From Rhyacophila brunnea (Eukaryota; Arthropoda; Insecta; Trichoptera; Rhyacophilidae): 64,000 nucleotides of DNA. A model generated the notes under the pieces. That model was not told the origin of the DNA. It saw only the letters and a list, made by a program, of their open reading frames with translations, and did not search any database. A program made the translations under genes and the position numbers. The DNA lies in contig JAGYXB010000825.1 of assembly GCA_022495005.1 (NCBI GenBank), forward strand, positions 1,674,001 through 1,738,000, in the 5' to 3' direction. Shown here piece by piece: positions 23,118 through 33,741 of the stretch (position 1 is its first letter; each line of letters starts with the position of its first letter).

Positions 23118-23940
23118 GGAATGGGACAACTGGACGCCGCACTGTCGTAGACACGTATACAGAACGTAGACGAGGATTTTTAATCAGTTTCTATCTACTA
23201 CTTAGTAGTTTTAATTCATTTTACTCTTGACAAAATGTTTTCTATTGCGGATTGAGAATTACCATGCCTAAGGCTTTATATAAAAATAAAAAAAAACTCT
23301 TATTTCGTTGGAACTTAAACATATGCACGATAATCATTATTGACGTGTGCATATTTAAATTCTCACCAACTATTAAATCATAATATAATAATTTAAATAT
23401 AAATAATAATAATAATAATATAAAATATTAGTACCTAACGTATATTTGAGTCGCTTAGAATCATATCTCACATATTCCAAAAATCAAGTTTTGAGATAAT
23501 CGCTAAAAACCAACAGAGCACTATTTTTTGTAATTAGAAGAACAGTATTGAGCTCCCTAGAATATTAATGAGTGAGAGAGTCGAATAACTTTTTTTTTAA
23601 AAATATATATACCTAATACTCCTAACGTTGCAGACATACAGCATACTATGAGAAATAGAGCTCCCCGATTGGTTAGGAAGGCGTTGGTGACAAAACTCTA
23701 TTCTATGAAATATACAACATATTACACCAACAATGAACTTTGTCAACGATTTTCACATGGTTTAAATTGACTTTTAATACTCAACTATTTTTCGGTATAT
23801 AGATTAATTCATTTAGAATCACTTGGCATATTTAACTAAAAAACGACAAAATTGCAATATGTGAGTTATGATTCTAAGCGACTCATTTATTTTCGAATTG
23901 CGTGGCCTCCAGTTGTCCGACGCCAAATCGTCATAGACCC
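23118..23940. mobile_element. Foldback family J, copy 2, interrupted
   Basis: The left part, 23118-23447, starts GGAATGGGACAACTGGACGC. The right part, 23885-23940, contains GTGGCCTCCAGTTGTCCGAC. A 437-bp MITE separates them. Copy 1 at 21868-22215 lacks that insert. Confidence 0.6.
23448..23884. mobile_element. MITE with GAGTCGCTTAGAATCAT ends, nested in family J
   Basis: The left end GAGTCGCTTAGAATCATATC and the right end, its complement (GATTCTAAGCGACTC), pair over about 25-30 bp through CTCACATATT. It is 437 bp long and non-coding, inserted inside family J copy 2. The target duplication is not clear (ATTT-rich on both sides), so the superfamily is open. Confidence 0.75.
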
Positions 23941-24080
23941 GGTGTATATGCCTGTCCTACGGGATACGTGCATATCCTGGACGAAGGCGAGCGATAAAGA
24001 TTTTTGAAGGCCATGCGTGATGTATATTATGTATTCTTCACATAAGAAGCAGGCATGGACTAAGAAGAAGAAGGTACGTA
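23941..24080 (+). pseudogene. LINE C-terminal remnant (family D)
   Basis: GTGTATAT.CC..TCCTACGGGATACG...GGCGAGCGA.AAAGATTTTTGAAGGCCATG corresponds to the 59742-59945 copy over the W-x-D-A...D-R-x-x-W tail, with several indels. It ends in AAGAAGAAGAAG (about 24060-24072), a typical tail for this family. Confidence 0.55.
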
Positions 24081-24565
24081 ATATTCTAATCATAATGCAA
24101 TTATAAATTTTACCTGGATTTATGTGCCTTAGTAACGCTTCGTAAACTTGCAAACGCGTATCGTAAACTTTAACACGCGTTAAGTTTTACGAAAATTACG
24201 TCATAACTTAATGGGAAAACTCCTCTTGATTGCATGCGTTCTATGAAATTTAAATTTAGCGTATACACATCGTGCGTAATAATTTATTAATGATATACTT
24301 GAGAGAAACCTACTTGAAGGAATTTTCCGCAAGCGAAAGATAAAATAATAAATCTCGTAGCATATTTTTTTCATGACCTTTTAATATTCGTTTGCTACAT
24401 TATATAAATAGATAACTTTATAAAAATGTAAACCAAAATTTCCGTCAAGATAGAGCATAATATGACATATACCTATATATAATAATATAATGATGACAAA
24501 AGTGTATTTTTAGTAGAAGAGAAACAATCACAAACACACAGGCTTTGAGAAATTCACTTAAATAT
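24080..24565. other. Intergenic, nothing recognised
   Basis: Contains a short inverted pair around AAACTTTAACACGCGTTAAGTTT (24164-24188). No gene. Confidence 0.45.
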
Positions 24566-24573
24566 ATTGTGAC

Positions 24574-25325
24574 TAGGGATTCCAATCCCGGGATCCCGAG
24601 CTATTTTCGATACCTATGAATCTCGGGATTGATAAACATAGTCCCGAAAGTTTCAGGATTGACTTTTTTATCAATTTTTATGGAAAATAAAATAAAACGA
24701 AAATATAACAGAAAAAATACTTTTAATAACAAATAACTACATTAGAAATAAACTGAGTTTGAATGAAGTTTGATTTATACCCATGTGTAAGTTGCCGATT
24801 CATTTTATTTTTTCACATAAATTAATAAAAATAAGGAAGATTGGAAAAAACAATGCTTCGCACTTTTAAAAAAGTGATTCCACCATGATTTCATACGTTT
24901 TACGGCAGTTTCATGTTTGGCTGACTAATTAGATTTATGAAGCGGAAAGGCCATAAGTACACCACGATTATTTGCTTTACTATTTTAAATCTCGCTAATC
25001 CATTCATTATGTTTTTACTATCAGAAACAGCAATCTCCTATTAAATTCACATTATTATTTATATTACAATATTATTTAATCCATTAAACTTATGTATTTC
25101 CAAGATTGAACGCAGATATACAATATTAACAATAAATGTCTTAAATAGTATAAATTACACTAGATTTATTTTTGACCGATTTTATCAATGTTATTTTAAT
25201 TATAAAAATTTTATATTAACAATGGAAAAATGCCAATCTCGGGACCGGTCCCGGGATCCCGGGATTGTCAAATTGTAATCCCGAAATCCCGGGATCAGAA
25301 TTTTGGCTCGGTATTGGATTCCCTA
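24574..25325. mobile_element. hAT MITE, 752 bp, perfect 8-bp TSD (CCCGGGATC family), copy 1
   Basis: The left end TAGGGATTCCAATCCCGGG and the right end ATTGGATTCCCTA are inverted; ATTGTGAC flanks both sides (24566-24573, 25326-25333). Both subterminal regions carry tandem CCCGGGATC/ATCCCGGGAT blocks that can fold. The interior is AT-rich and non-coding. A close full-length copy with a different TSD is at 56632-57381, and a related left end at 37756. Confidence 0.92.
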
Positions 25326-25332
25326 ATTGTGA

Positions 25333-25730
25333 CCAAGTGGTGAAATGTGAAATAGTGCACAGTAAACTATGTCAGTCATAATTATTTGTTTTCATTGAAC
25401 TAAGACTATAAAATAGCTGGTGGTGTTAGTATTGAAAATTTAATTTATCCCTGCCTAAACCAAACTATAATAGATTCAGTTTGCTATGAGCGATTCGTTA
25501 AAAATAAAGCACACTTTTCAGTCATACATATTTGTTTTCGTTGAATTAAGAATACGTATTACAGTTGTTGTTGGTTAGTTTTTTTTTTAATTCATTAAGC
25601 CCTTCCTAAAGCAAACCATAATAGATATATGTATATCGACCCTTATCTATTTCGGCTTAGTTACGCAGGGTAATTTTTTTTTTAAAACAAACCAACACTA
25701 TCTGCAATTTGTAATCTTAGTCTTCCATCC
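25333..25730. mobile_element. Rearranged family E half copies
   Basis: Two left-arm-like stretches (GTGCACAGTAAACT..GTCAGTC at about 25353; CATATTTGTTTTCGTTGAA at about 25523) are followed by a right-arm-like stretch (ACGCAGGGTAATTT...CTTAGT, up to 25730). The order left-left-right implies two overlapping insertions or a rearrangement. The first half abuts the downstream TSD of the hAT at 24574. Confidence 0.55.
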
Positions 25731-25862
25731 AAGAGTTCTGGGTTCGATTACCGGCGAGTACACAATATTTATGTGTTTTTCTCAAAGCCTCGTGTTTGTG
25801 ATTGTTCAAAATTACTAACAACTACCTTGTATGAGAAAGCAAGGACATGGTTATTTGTAATT
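25731..25862 (+). mobile_element. SINE-1, 5'-truncated
   Basis: Begins inside the tRNA head at CTTCCATCCAAGAGTTCTGG, retains a B box with one change (GGTTCGATTACC) and the tail ATATTTATGTGTTTTTCTCA... ending CATGGTTATT. It joins directly to a family E right arm, so it either inserted there or was brought by recombination. Confidence 0.7.
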
Positions 25863-25869
25863 CTAAAAA

Positions 25870-27685
25870 AATCTAATAATAATGGATATCTAATGTATCT
25901 TTTACGGTATTTTTATACACTTAAAATTTCAAAATTTAGTTTTTTTTAATATTTGCTTCTGTACTTAGCAGTAAGGTTTTCACGTTTTTTTATTGTGTCA
26001 ATTTGTTATATAAATGAAAATAAGTGTAACATTTCTATATCAGTATACATTTGTCATTGGTGAGTGCGGATATTGCCTGAAGATGCCTAAAGGTAAAACC
26101 CGATTCTTAAAAAATATCAAATATTATATTATAACTGTTATTAGATCTAATTGAAAAAATATATTTTAACCACTGATGAAAAATGATAAGAGAATGTTAT
26201 ATTTTTTCATACGACTTTAGAAAGGAAAAAGGGAGTAACCCTATTTTTTTCAAAATAGGTTATATTGCATAATAACATTATGCACGACTAAATATACGTT
26301 GTGTCCAAAGTACTACGTACTATGTAAGCTGCAAATGGCGATTTATTATCTAAATTTAGCTAGAAATTAAAAAAAGAAGGAAGTGAAGTGGTAAAAACGA
26401 CTTAACCATCATTTTTGTCAGTGTTTTTTTTTTAATTAATTCAATTAATAATATCACAGTAAGCATATAAGAACCAAATTATTAATTATCATTCATTCCA
26501 AGGTTATGTCTATTTTGTTTATTTACTTTGACCGAAAACCATAACAATAACGTTTTTCTGTCTCCTTTAAAATGTGATTTGTGTGGATTACGCCATTTCC
26601 ACAGTCGAATAGTAAACTATACCTCAGAGCTGAAAGTCTGAAAGCCACATATTTAATATTTTGCAGGAGAGCAGTTTTAACATAGTTAATCTAATCTAGT
26701 TAACATACTCGCTCGCCTTCGGACTAAAACTCCGTATGTGGGCCTTCCACACTTTTGCAATTAATCTTTTTGGTGTAGAATTAATAAAATTAAAGTGGAC
26801 ATCTACTCTTTCAGCTTTAAAGTATAATAATTGGACTCCCGTCGTTTTAGTTGTAAGTATTTTGAAAACCATGTGACATTGGATTCCCAAATTTTCAGCA
26901 TTTAGAGAACGTGAATAAATACACATTTAAATCTGTATACTTAACTCAAAAAATGACAAAAATGTGACTTCCGCACTTTTAGCTCTAATGGACAGTATTT
27001 TTTACTTATTCATAATACATCTCATGAAAAAAATATATTCTTGTTTTAATGTATCTTTCAATATGAGCAAGTACCATTGTGTATGCCTGAATTTACATTT
27101 TAACCTAAGTAAATGTCCCTTTGGATATTTATTGTACCTTTGATAAAGAACATGTTGTACATCTTGAAATAAATTTATCTTATAATACCACAAGACTATA
27201 ACGCTGATGCCCAGATGAAACTATAATGATATCAGTGCCGGACAGCAGGTATATCACCACCAAGCAGGGTGGAAACTAGAACTTGGCGGACCGTTATGAG
27301 TGGCGCTCGAAAGCTCCCAGTCTCGCCAAATCATTGCACATGAATTATTCAGTTGTATTACAAGAAGTGGTTATTTCCCCTGGGTCTCTAACCCCCCCCC
27401 CCTCCCTCCCAACTTCCGAACGGTCGACTAAGCTAGGTCTACTGAATTAGGCAGTGGGGCACTAAAGAAGAAGTGAAAAGAAAATGTTGTATTATTTTAC
27501 GTACAATACATAATATATGGTATCGTATGTTAAGGCTACTGGAAAATTTACCATATGTGCAAATTCACAAGCATATTAAAAAAACTACCTATTACTTACT
27601 CACTTACTAAATTGAAAGTATTTTAATTTACATCTAATTTAAAATAAATACAAAAACCTAAAATTTTATTCAAAAATCTTTTCTT
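25870..27685. other. Intergenic, nothing supported
   Basis: Minus frames at 26696-26926 and 27002-27193 have no domains. A C-rich run (ACCCCCCCCCCTCCCTCCC) lies at 27391-27409. No second copy of any long segment in the window was noticed. Confidence 0.45.
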
Positions 27686-27689
27686 TTTT

Positions 27690-27878
27690 TAATGATATAC
27701 ATAACTATCGTGGCCCCCACAAAGAGGGCTGATAGTGCTCTAGCCTGGTGCTTCTGGTTTAGGGGGGGCGGCATGTCGTTTCGACCAGTTAAGTGAGAAA
27801 AATACACATCTCAAATTTGTTCGAAAAGTAAAAAAAGTCGCCTGCGGCGCTATTTTCCTTATACAATAATTTGAACAT
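27690..27878 (-). repeat. GC-rich dispersed repeat family C, 3' part, minus strand
   Basis: The minus strand reads GAAAATAGCGCCGCAGGCGA, TTTTTCTCACTTAACTGGTC and CCCTCTTTGTGGGGGCCACG, matching the plus-strand copies at 29440-29580, 33082-33215 and 33742-33850. The other end of this minus copy is at 28400-28545; LINE and hAT pieces lie between them. Confidence 0.6.
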
Positions 27879-27879
27879 T

Positions 27880-27955
27880 TTAAAATATGTATCGTGCAAT
27901 GTAACTCGATGTGATAATAATATGATGATTGATATAATTAAATGATAATTTTTCT
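27880..27955 (+). repeat. hAT-interior-like fragment
   Basis: ACATTTTAAAATATGTATCG, GATGTGATAATAATATGATG and ATTGATATAATTAAATGATA match the interior of the hAT copy at 1174-2040 (about 1780-1860). It may instead be a sequence shared by both loci from an older repeat. Confidence 0.4.
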
Positions 27956-27957
27956 TC

Positions 27958-28215
27958 AGCCATTTTCGCCCCTTAATTGGAGCCGCCTCACGCGGCGCCT
28001 CCAAGAATCCTTGTCGCTTGTCAGTCTTCTTGTTTTGTTGCAGGTCAAACCAGCATCCCGTAGCTCCGCCATATACCCTATATATATAGTATTTAGCGGT
28101 CTTCAAGGACGCTGGATTCCGGTCGGCTTGAAGAACATGCAAGCCGGGTTGGCATCCGCAGCACGTCGCCGAGCCAGGTGCAACGTCGCCTTTTCACTCT
28201 CAGCTGTAGAATTTA
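27958..28215 (-). pseudogene. LINE C-terminal remnant (family D), minus strand
   Basis: One minus frame reads Y-M-A-E-L-R-D-A-G-L-T, then N-K-T-R-R-L-T-S-D-K-D-S-W-R-R-R. Upstream, AGTGAAAAGGCGACGTTGC and GGCTCGGCGACGTGCTGCGG correspond to the R-R-x-x-W-L-x-H-V-L-R part. The frames are broken by shifts. This is the clearest family D copy: the W-L-G-H-V-L-R ... T-W-x-D-A ... D-R-D-x-W-R arrangement marks the C-terminus of an endonuclease-RT protein. The 141- and 117-codon frames here (plus 27942-28367, minus 27789-28142) are out-of-frame shadows. Confidence 0.65.
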
Positions 28216-28259
28216 ATTTTAAAATTATTTTAACTGTGTTTCCTGGCATACAAAATGGC

Positions 28260-28545
28260 TATTTACCCAATATGTCTAAGGGTTGCATGTTACTTGGCTA
28301 CCACAAAAAGAGGTCGCGATTAGTACATCGTAGTATGTTGATGAGTGCCGGCAAGTCAATAAATTAACTGGATTTATTTAAAAATCGCTTAAAATACACA
28401 ACTCTGGGGTTCCGCAGAAACCATTTGAGGATCACTAATGTCAAAAATCACACTGACCTTAACCTTAGCGATACGTAGGAAGGCACGCCATACATCCTGG
28501 CCTGGGGGCCCGCTTCAGGATATGAGGACCATGATGACCATACAA
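28260..28545 (-). repeat. Repeat family C, 5' part, minus strand
   Basis: The minus strand reads GAAGCGGGCCCCCAGGCCAG, then TATCGCTAAGGTTAAGGTCA, GTGTGATTTTTG, parallel to 29170-29290 and 32810-32890. It is separated from its 3' part by the family D LINE remnant, implying insertion of that LINE into family C. Confidence 0.6.
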
Positions 28546-28636
28546 TGATATGTAATAATAATATTGGAATTGGGAACCTTTAACGAATTCACAAGATAAC
28601 GTTTTTTTAATTGTACATATTTGAATTTATTTAATT

Positions 28637-28952
28637 TCTTTTATTTTGTTAACTGTCAATTCATGGTGGAACTGCATTGTATTGTTGTTTTTATTTAATA
28701 AAACGCAATTTTTTATAGTACTTATTCCACTTTTAATTAATATATTAGGACCGGTTTCGTCCGCCTCAGTGGGACATTTTCAACTGAATACAATAATATT
28801 TATCAAACAAATTTTGTTTGATAAATATTGTTTAAAAAAAATGTATTCAGTTGAAAATGTCCCACTGAGGCGGACGAAACCGGTCCTAATATATTAATTA
28901 AAAGTGTAATAAGTACTATAAAAATTGCGTTTTATTAAATAAAAATAACAAT
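28637..28952. repeat. Near-perfect 272-bp palindrome (family L)
   Basis: Arms 28681-28811 and 28812-28952 are reverse complements with few differences: ATTGTTGTTTTTATTTAATA... GGACCGGTTTCGTCCGCCTC... against its complement, centred on CAAACAAATTTTGTTTG. The related copy at 62095-62384 is not a palindrome but has about 34-bp inverted termini, so this is a TIR-type element whose copy here became an inverted duplication. An 83-codon frame across it is chance. Confidence 0.85.
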
Positions 28953-29164
28953 GAATTTATTTAAAAAATGGTTTTCTTTTTAATATTTTTAGATGTCTTT
29001 TTATTAATCAAATACTTTAAAATATAAATTATCAAATAGCAAGCTTCGTATTTTCCCGCTAGGTGTTTCTGATAGGTGGAATTATTCACTTTATTAACAA
29101 AATATTTTTTTGACCGATTCCGTCTACTACACTCGTAGGCCACTATAAATATAGACACCCAAAA

Positions 29165-29600
29165 TCATGGCCACCACATTTTGAAGCGGACCCCCATGCC
29201 AGTATCTTTGGTGGACCCCCCTACCCATCGCTACGGTTAAAGGCTGTGGGAATTTTTACAGAATAGATTTCTAAATGTTGTTTCAGGTAAAATTAAGGAT
29301 ATTCGGTGTATTTTTAGCGATTTATTCGTATTGTTGAATAAATACTCTTGAATTATGGTGTGGTTGAATTTCGTCACAAATTAATCAAAAATTCCATCAA
29401 GTAGATATTTTAAAATGTTAAGACTATATAAATAAAATAGCGCTGCAGGCGACATTCTTCCCCATTAGGGCATATTTGTGATGTGTGTTTATCTCACTTA
29501 TCAGGTCAACCCGCCAAGCCGGGCCGCCCCAGAGCCCTGTCAGCCCCCCTCTTTTGGGGGCCACGCCCAAAATACAAAACCATGTTTTTGTAAATAACTA
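29165..29600 (+). repeat. Repeat family C, near full copy
   Basis: GAAGCGGACCCCCATGCC, CCCATCGCTACGGTTAAAGG, then an AT-rich middle, then TAGCGCTGCAGGCGACATTC, TCTCACTTATCAGGTCAACC, GGGCCGCCCCAGAGCCCTGT, CCCCCCTCTTTTGGGGGCCA. The GC-rich 3' block is very different from the flanks. Origin unknown; no terminal repeats or protein motif seen. Confidence 0.6.
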
Positions 29601-29604
29601 CCTC

Positions 29605-30022
29605 TGAGGTTACAGTAAATATATTAGTTTTAATTTGCTTTAAATATACACATGTTATGCAAAGTAATAATACGTACGCCACTTTGGTTCACAGGCAGTA
29701 AAATGAAAACAGGTAAAACCTTTGTGTAGGGTTGCAAATATTGAGGATAGCACGGCTGCTCCTGTTAATCCAGAAGTGCGTTGATTCCAGCAAGCACTCG
29801 CATTTAACTACACAAATTGAAGGCTTCACTCGAGGCACTAACTTAGAATGTTGCAATTTGTTTAATTCAAATGCTAACTGGAGATATTCATAAAGTCACT
29901 TATAAGCTTCTGGAGATGCACATCGCGGGTGGTGACATTTGATAACGAGAGGTCGTTGTCAAAATGAGAATAGTTTGATCAACTACTTACTGAATATTTA
30001 GTATATTAAGTTGTATGTAGAG
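29605..30022. other. Intergenic, nothing recognised
   Basis: No frame above 60 codons and no repeat copy in the window. Confidence 0.45.
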
Positions 30023-30024
30023 TA

Positions 30025-30230
30025 TACGTTTATTGACTTTGCACTTTTTACTACACTGATACACCCCTTTTCCTGATTATCTCACATAAAATTAGATCAA
30101 ATGATATTCACTTGTATTGATATAATATGTAGTAATAAAAAAAATAGATTATAATATGTAAAAAAATATTTTTAGAATATATCACATCATTGTCATCCTA
30201 GAGCTGGAGTGCAAAGTTATGAAGCGTATC
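30025..30230 (+). repeat. Dispersed repeat K, uninterrupted copy
   Basis: TTTGCACTTTTTACTACACT, ATAAAATTAGATCAAATGAT, ATTCACTTGT, TTTTTAGAATATATCACATC and GTGCAAAGTTATGAAG match 43065-43208 plus 43865-43925. That second copy is split by a SINE-2 insertion, so this locus shows the empty state. Confidence 0.65.
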
Positions 30231-30349
30231 CACTACTCGGTTCACTTATATTGTCCGGTAGTTTTGTCATAGCTTCTGTTACTTATCACAATTGCCCCTA
30301 CGTGGTCCTCTCTCACATGGGTACTTTTAATTTAAAGGCATGTAAATTC

Positions 30350-30540
30350 AATCAAAGCGCATGTGAGTGCATGTCGACCTAAGCCTTGGATATATGTGCG
30401 CGATATCCGAGAGATTCAGGTTCGATTCCTACAGGGTGTGGTGTCTTACTTTTTTCAACAAGATTTTTTCCATTGGTTATAATATATTTTCTCAGAAGTG
30501 GTTTCAAAATGATGTATTTTCAATATCTACAATCATCGTG
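30350..30540 (+). mobile_element. tRNA-derived SINE-2
   Basis: A degenerate head with B box GGTTCGATTCC, then TGTCTTACTTTTTTCAACAA, GATTTTTTCCATTGGTTATA, ATATATTTTCTCAGAAGTGG, TTTCAAAATGATGTATTTTC. The A-box side has diverged. Confidence 0.7.
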
Positions 30541-30544
30541 ATAT

Positions 30545-31225
30545 AGTATGTTGTACATAATAATATTACGTATTAATGTTACGGATGTTTTGAATGTTGG
30601 TTATATAGAATATGGTTCCAAGTCACACATTATGCTCTTGCTTTTACGCATATTAACGACAGTGATACTCCTTTGTGGCGTAACCATCTTCAATAAAAAA
30701 GCACGATTTATTACGTACATGAAATTCATGTTATACTCATGAAAGGGACAAATGGAGTGAAATTTACGTAATGCGAACCCATAAAACGAATTTTATTTAC
30801 AGAAGTATTTTTCGTATATTTATGTATATTCCGTAAGGTCACATATTTTTCCAGAAATAATCTCGTAAAAATTACTTTCGTAGGAACATAACGAGAGGTT
30901 TCCCTTTCGTGATGAATAAAATGCTTTGAAGTAATAAACCTTGAAATATTAAAATTAATGGAAAGAAGGCTGTATTTTTTATAAAAGATATTTTCACTTA
31001 AAAGTGTACTGCACGGTACGAAATTATTGATACACGACTTTGAATATGCATAAACTAGTAGAAAAAATCTTTTAAAATGTCATGATCATCATTACAAGTT
31101 ATATAATATTATATTCACCAAATAATGTTACTTTCTCAATTCTTTTTCAATAAAAAAACCATTAAATTCCATTTGTTACAAAAAACATGTAACGTCATAA
31201 AAATAAGATTAAACAAAAAGGCATT
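30545..31225. other. Intergenic, nothing supported
   Basis: A 64-codon frame (30548-30742) is hydrophobic from AT bias and has no domain. Confidence 0.45.
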
Positions 31226-31227
31226 TT

Positions 31228-31450
31228 CTACAGGTGTATGTCCTATTCAGGGAACTCAGAAATAATGGAAACTGAAATACCTTACGGGTAAGGAGAAGAG
31301 TAAAGAAGAATACGTCATACGTCGAATACTGACAGCTGCTCTTGGTTTATGCATTGACGCTCATTTAATATTGGTGTATTACACACACTATTACACGTCT
31401 ATAATGTTTGGTTCATTTGCGTGGGACAATCACACATTCAAAACCATGCG
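31228..31450 (+). repeat. Dispersed repeat M
   Basis: AATACGTCATACGTCGAATACTG, TTTATGCATTGACGCTCATT, TAATATTGGTGTATT and ACACGTCTATAATG match 56375-56620 closely. The 56-kb copy sits inside an element with inverted ends (56173-57658); those ends are not seen here. Confidence 0.6.
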
Positions 31451-31454
31451 TAAA

Positions 31455-32580
31455 AATTTACTATATTGGGATAAAGCCTATTATATTTATTAATCTATTC
31501 TGTGATTCTCTGTCATTGTTTTCTGATTCAAACTATGTCCATTCATCGTGACAAATTATATAAATATATTCTATGGATTTTGTTTTATTACCTATTATTA
31601 TTTTTATTAGATTCATTATTTTAGTTACCTACTCGTTTGCTTTCTTAATACCAATAAAACTGGTATTTATGTGTCGATAAATATTAGAATCCAGGTTTTG
31701 AAATACCGTAGATTGATACCTGTCTCTGAAACCAAGAATGCGGATACGAATCTCACTCAAAACTGACATGTTTTCCAGTGTGTGTTCGGTCAAGAGAAAA
31801 AACTCAATGGATTAATTGAATTCCTCATATCTGTTAATATAACCTCTGTTATGCTCCAATTAATGAGCTGTAATAGACCTGGCAAGCAAATACACATATG
31901 GGGCATGGATTCTCCTTCTTTAACTAATTCGTAGTGAAGCATATAAAATACCCGTAAATTTAAGTGTGTCCATTGAAGTGAAAATGGTAAAATCAGAATT
32001 CTTTTTGTTATCTGTTCTGCGGTCCTATTTATATTGTGTTAAAAACTGTCGCCTGAACCTGCCATAGGTGGATCACATATACAAATTCGTTTCAATTGCA
32101 ACACGTTGACTTTGTCGATATTATTCTGTTGGCATTTACAGAACACATGTAAATTAATGTACCGTGCACACAACGTTGACGCAGCATAGTTGGATAAAAA
32201 AATCTGTTGACGCACGCAATACAATCAACTCGACACATGTTTTTGTCGAATGTCGCAAATGTCGCGCTGCTTGCAATCTGCCATTTCTAATATATCAACT
32301 AAACTCACAACAACGATTCCGCGCGAAAACAAAGCTGTCAAACGCAACAATATATACCAATATTTCCACCCTTTTTAGCTCACTTATTTACCAAGTATCC
32401 TTTGTTTCATCGTCTGTTGATATTTTTGTAACAATTCAATGACGTTTATCTGGTTTTAATTGACGTTTCGACTAGTCGCGTCCTATGTGCGCGGGAGTGA
32501 AGACAGCCCACACAAGGGGGACGGAGGTGACAAGGCTCTAATCTGGGTGCCCGGCGTGGCGGGTCGACCAGTTACATTTC
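31455..32580. other. Intergenic, nothing supported
   Basis: Overlapping opposed frames of 61 and 92 codons (32039-32442) have no domain. A GC-rich patch at 32480-32575 resembles the minus strand of the family C 3' block (GTCGACCAGTT, GCTCTAATCTGGGTGC) and may be a third minus fragment. Confidence 0.4.
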
Positions 32581-32584
32581 TTAA

Positions 32585-32795
32585 ATACAATAGCCGATTG
32601 CCAATAGTAACTCAATTTGGAAAACGCTTCAGAGAGTATTAGGAGCCATTAATTAAATTTTGTCACAAATATGGTGCCTATAGCATAGTGGTATATGTGC
32701 ATGGACGTGAAACTCGAGAGCTGCAGGTTTGAGTCTTGCTGGGTGTCATTGTGAAAAAAAGATTTTTTTTCTATTGGCTATAATACATTTTCTTA
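32585..32795 (+). mobile_element. tRNA-derived SINE-2 with upstream unit segment
   Basis: AGCCGATTGCCAATAGTAAC and AATTTTGTCACAAAT precede the head TGCCTATAGCATAGTGGTAT; the tail is GATTTTTTTTCTATTGGCTA... The upstream segment is the same as that between heads in the tandem arrays at 43.5 and 58.5 kb, so this is one repeat unit and not a short SINE. It joins family C directly at about 32796. Confidence 0.65.
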
Positions 32796-33288
32796 CAGGC
32801 ATACTCCACATTCTGAATCGGGCCCTCAGGCTAGGGTCTTTGGCGGGCTCCCTACCTATCGCTAAGGTTAAAGGCAGTGTGACGTACTACTTTCACGTTT
32901 TTCAAATTGTGTTTCAGGTCATATAATTAAGAATAGGTACCTATTCAGTGTAATATAAGTGATTTTTCTTATAATTTTAATACATCTTCCGCTTTAATCA
33001 TGGACTTGTCGAGGTATCGACAAACCATAATCAAAAATTACGTCGCACAATCGTTTAGTTTTAAATTTTAATGGTTGTGAAGTAAAATAGGCGCAGGCGA
33101 CTTTTTCTACTATTAAAACAAATTTGTAATGTGTGTTTATCTCACTTATCTGGTCACTTGCCGGGCCGCTCCAGAGCCCTGTCAGCCCCTCCTTGTGGGG
33201 CCATGCTCCACATAATAATATATCCTGCGAGTATTTTCAAGACAGTACAATTTAGAGACTTTGTGAAAAAGATTTTTCATATACCTAA
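32796..33288 (+). repeat. Repeat family C copy
   Basis: GGGCCCTCAGGCTAGGGTCT, CTATCGCTAAGGTTAAAGGC, ATAGGCGCAGGCGACTTTTT, GCCGGGCCGCTCCAGAGCCC, CTCCTTGTGGGGCCATGCTC, then CATAATAATATATCCTGCGA. A MITE follows and then the last about 190 bp of family C repeats (33742-33935). Confidence 0.65.
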
Positions 33289-33741
33289 AGTAAATAATTA
33301 CAAGATAAAAAGAACTTTTTATAGACTACGTTTTTAAATTTTCTGTTGAATCATATAAACTTGACTTGACTAGCTTAAAGATAAAAAAAAATTGTTCTTG
33401 ATAGAAATAATACTGAAATGTCATATTGACACGTAATATTGATTTCCATAGTAACGCACGTATGTATTAATAATTTAGTTGCTAGGACTCCAGACCCCTA
33501 GCAACCAATAATGGTGTCGAAATAACTTTTCAGACAAAACAAAATTAACTGAAAATGAATTCAATTCTATTTAAAGATGGCTATTAAAAAAATGCATTGG
33601 CACCGTTTTCTGATATACCTATTCTAAAAGTTTCAAATGTCTAGCTAGTCGGGAAATTAGTTAAAAATCGATTGGAAAACTTGTACCGGATAAACAACCA
33701 CCAGACAAACAAGAATACGAGTTAAGAAAAACGTGGTAAAA
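33289..33741 (+). mobile_element. MITE family O
   Basis: AATTACAAGATAAAAAGAAC through GCTAGGACTCC..., GTCTAGCTAGTCGGGAAATT, to TTAAGAAAAACGTGG. It lacks the roughly 30-bp GGATTGGATTACGG block present in the 13.4- and 47.4-kb copies, so it belongs to a deleted subfamily together with 35674-36118. Confidence 0.75.

Noticed and set aside
27789..28367. Frames of 141 (plus) and 117 (minus) codons
   Set aside because: They cross the family D LINE remnant out of frame; the true remnant frame carries the D-A-G-L-T and S-D-K-D-S-W-R motifs.
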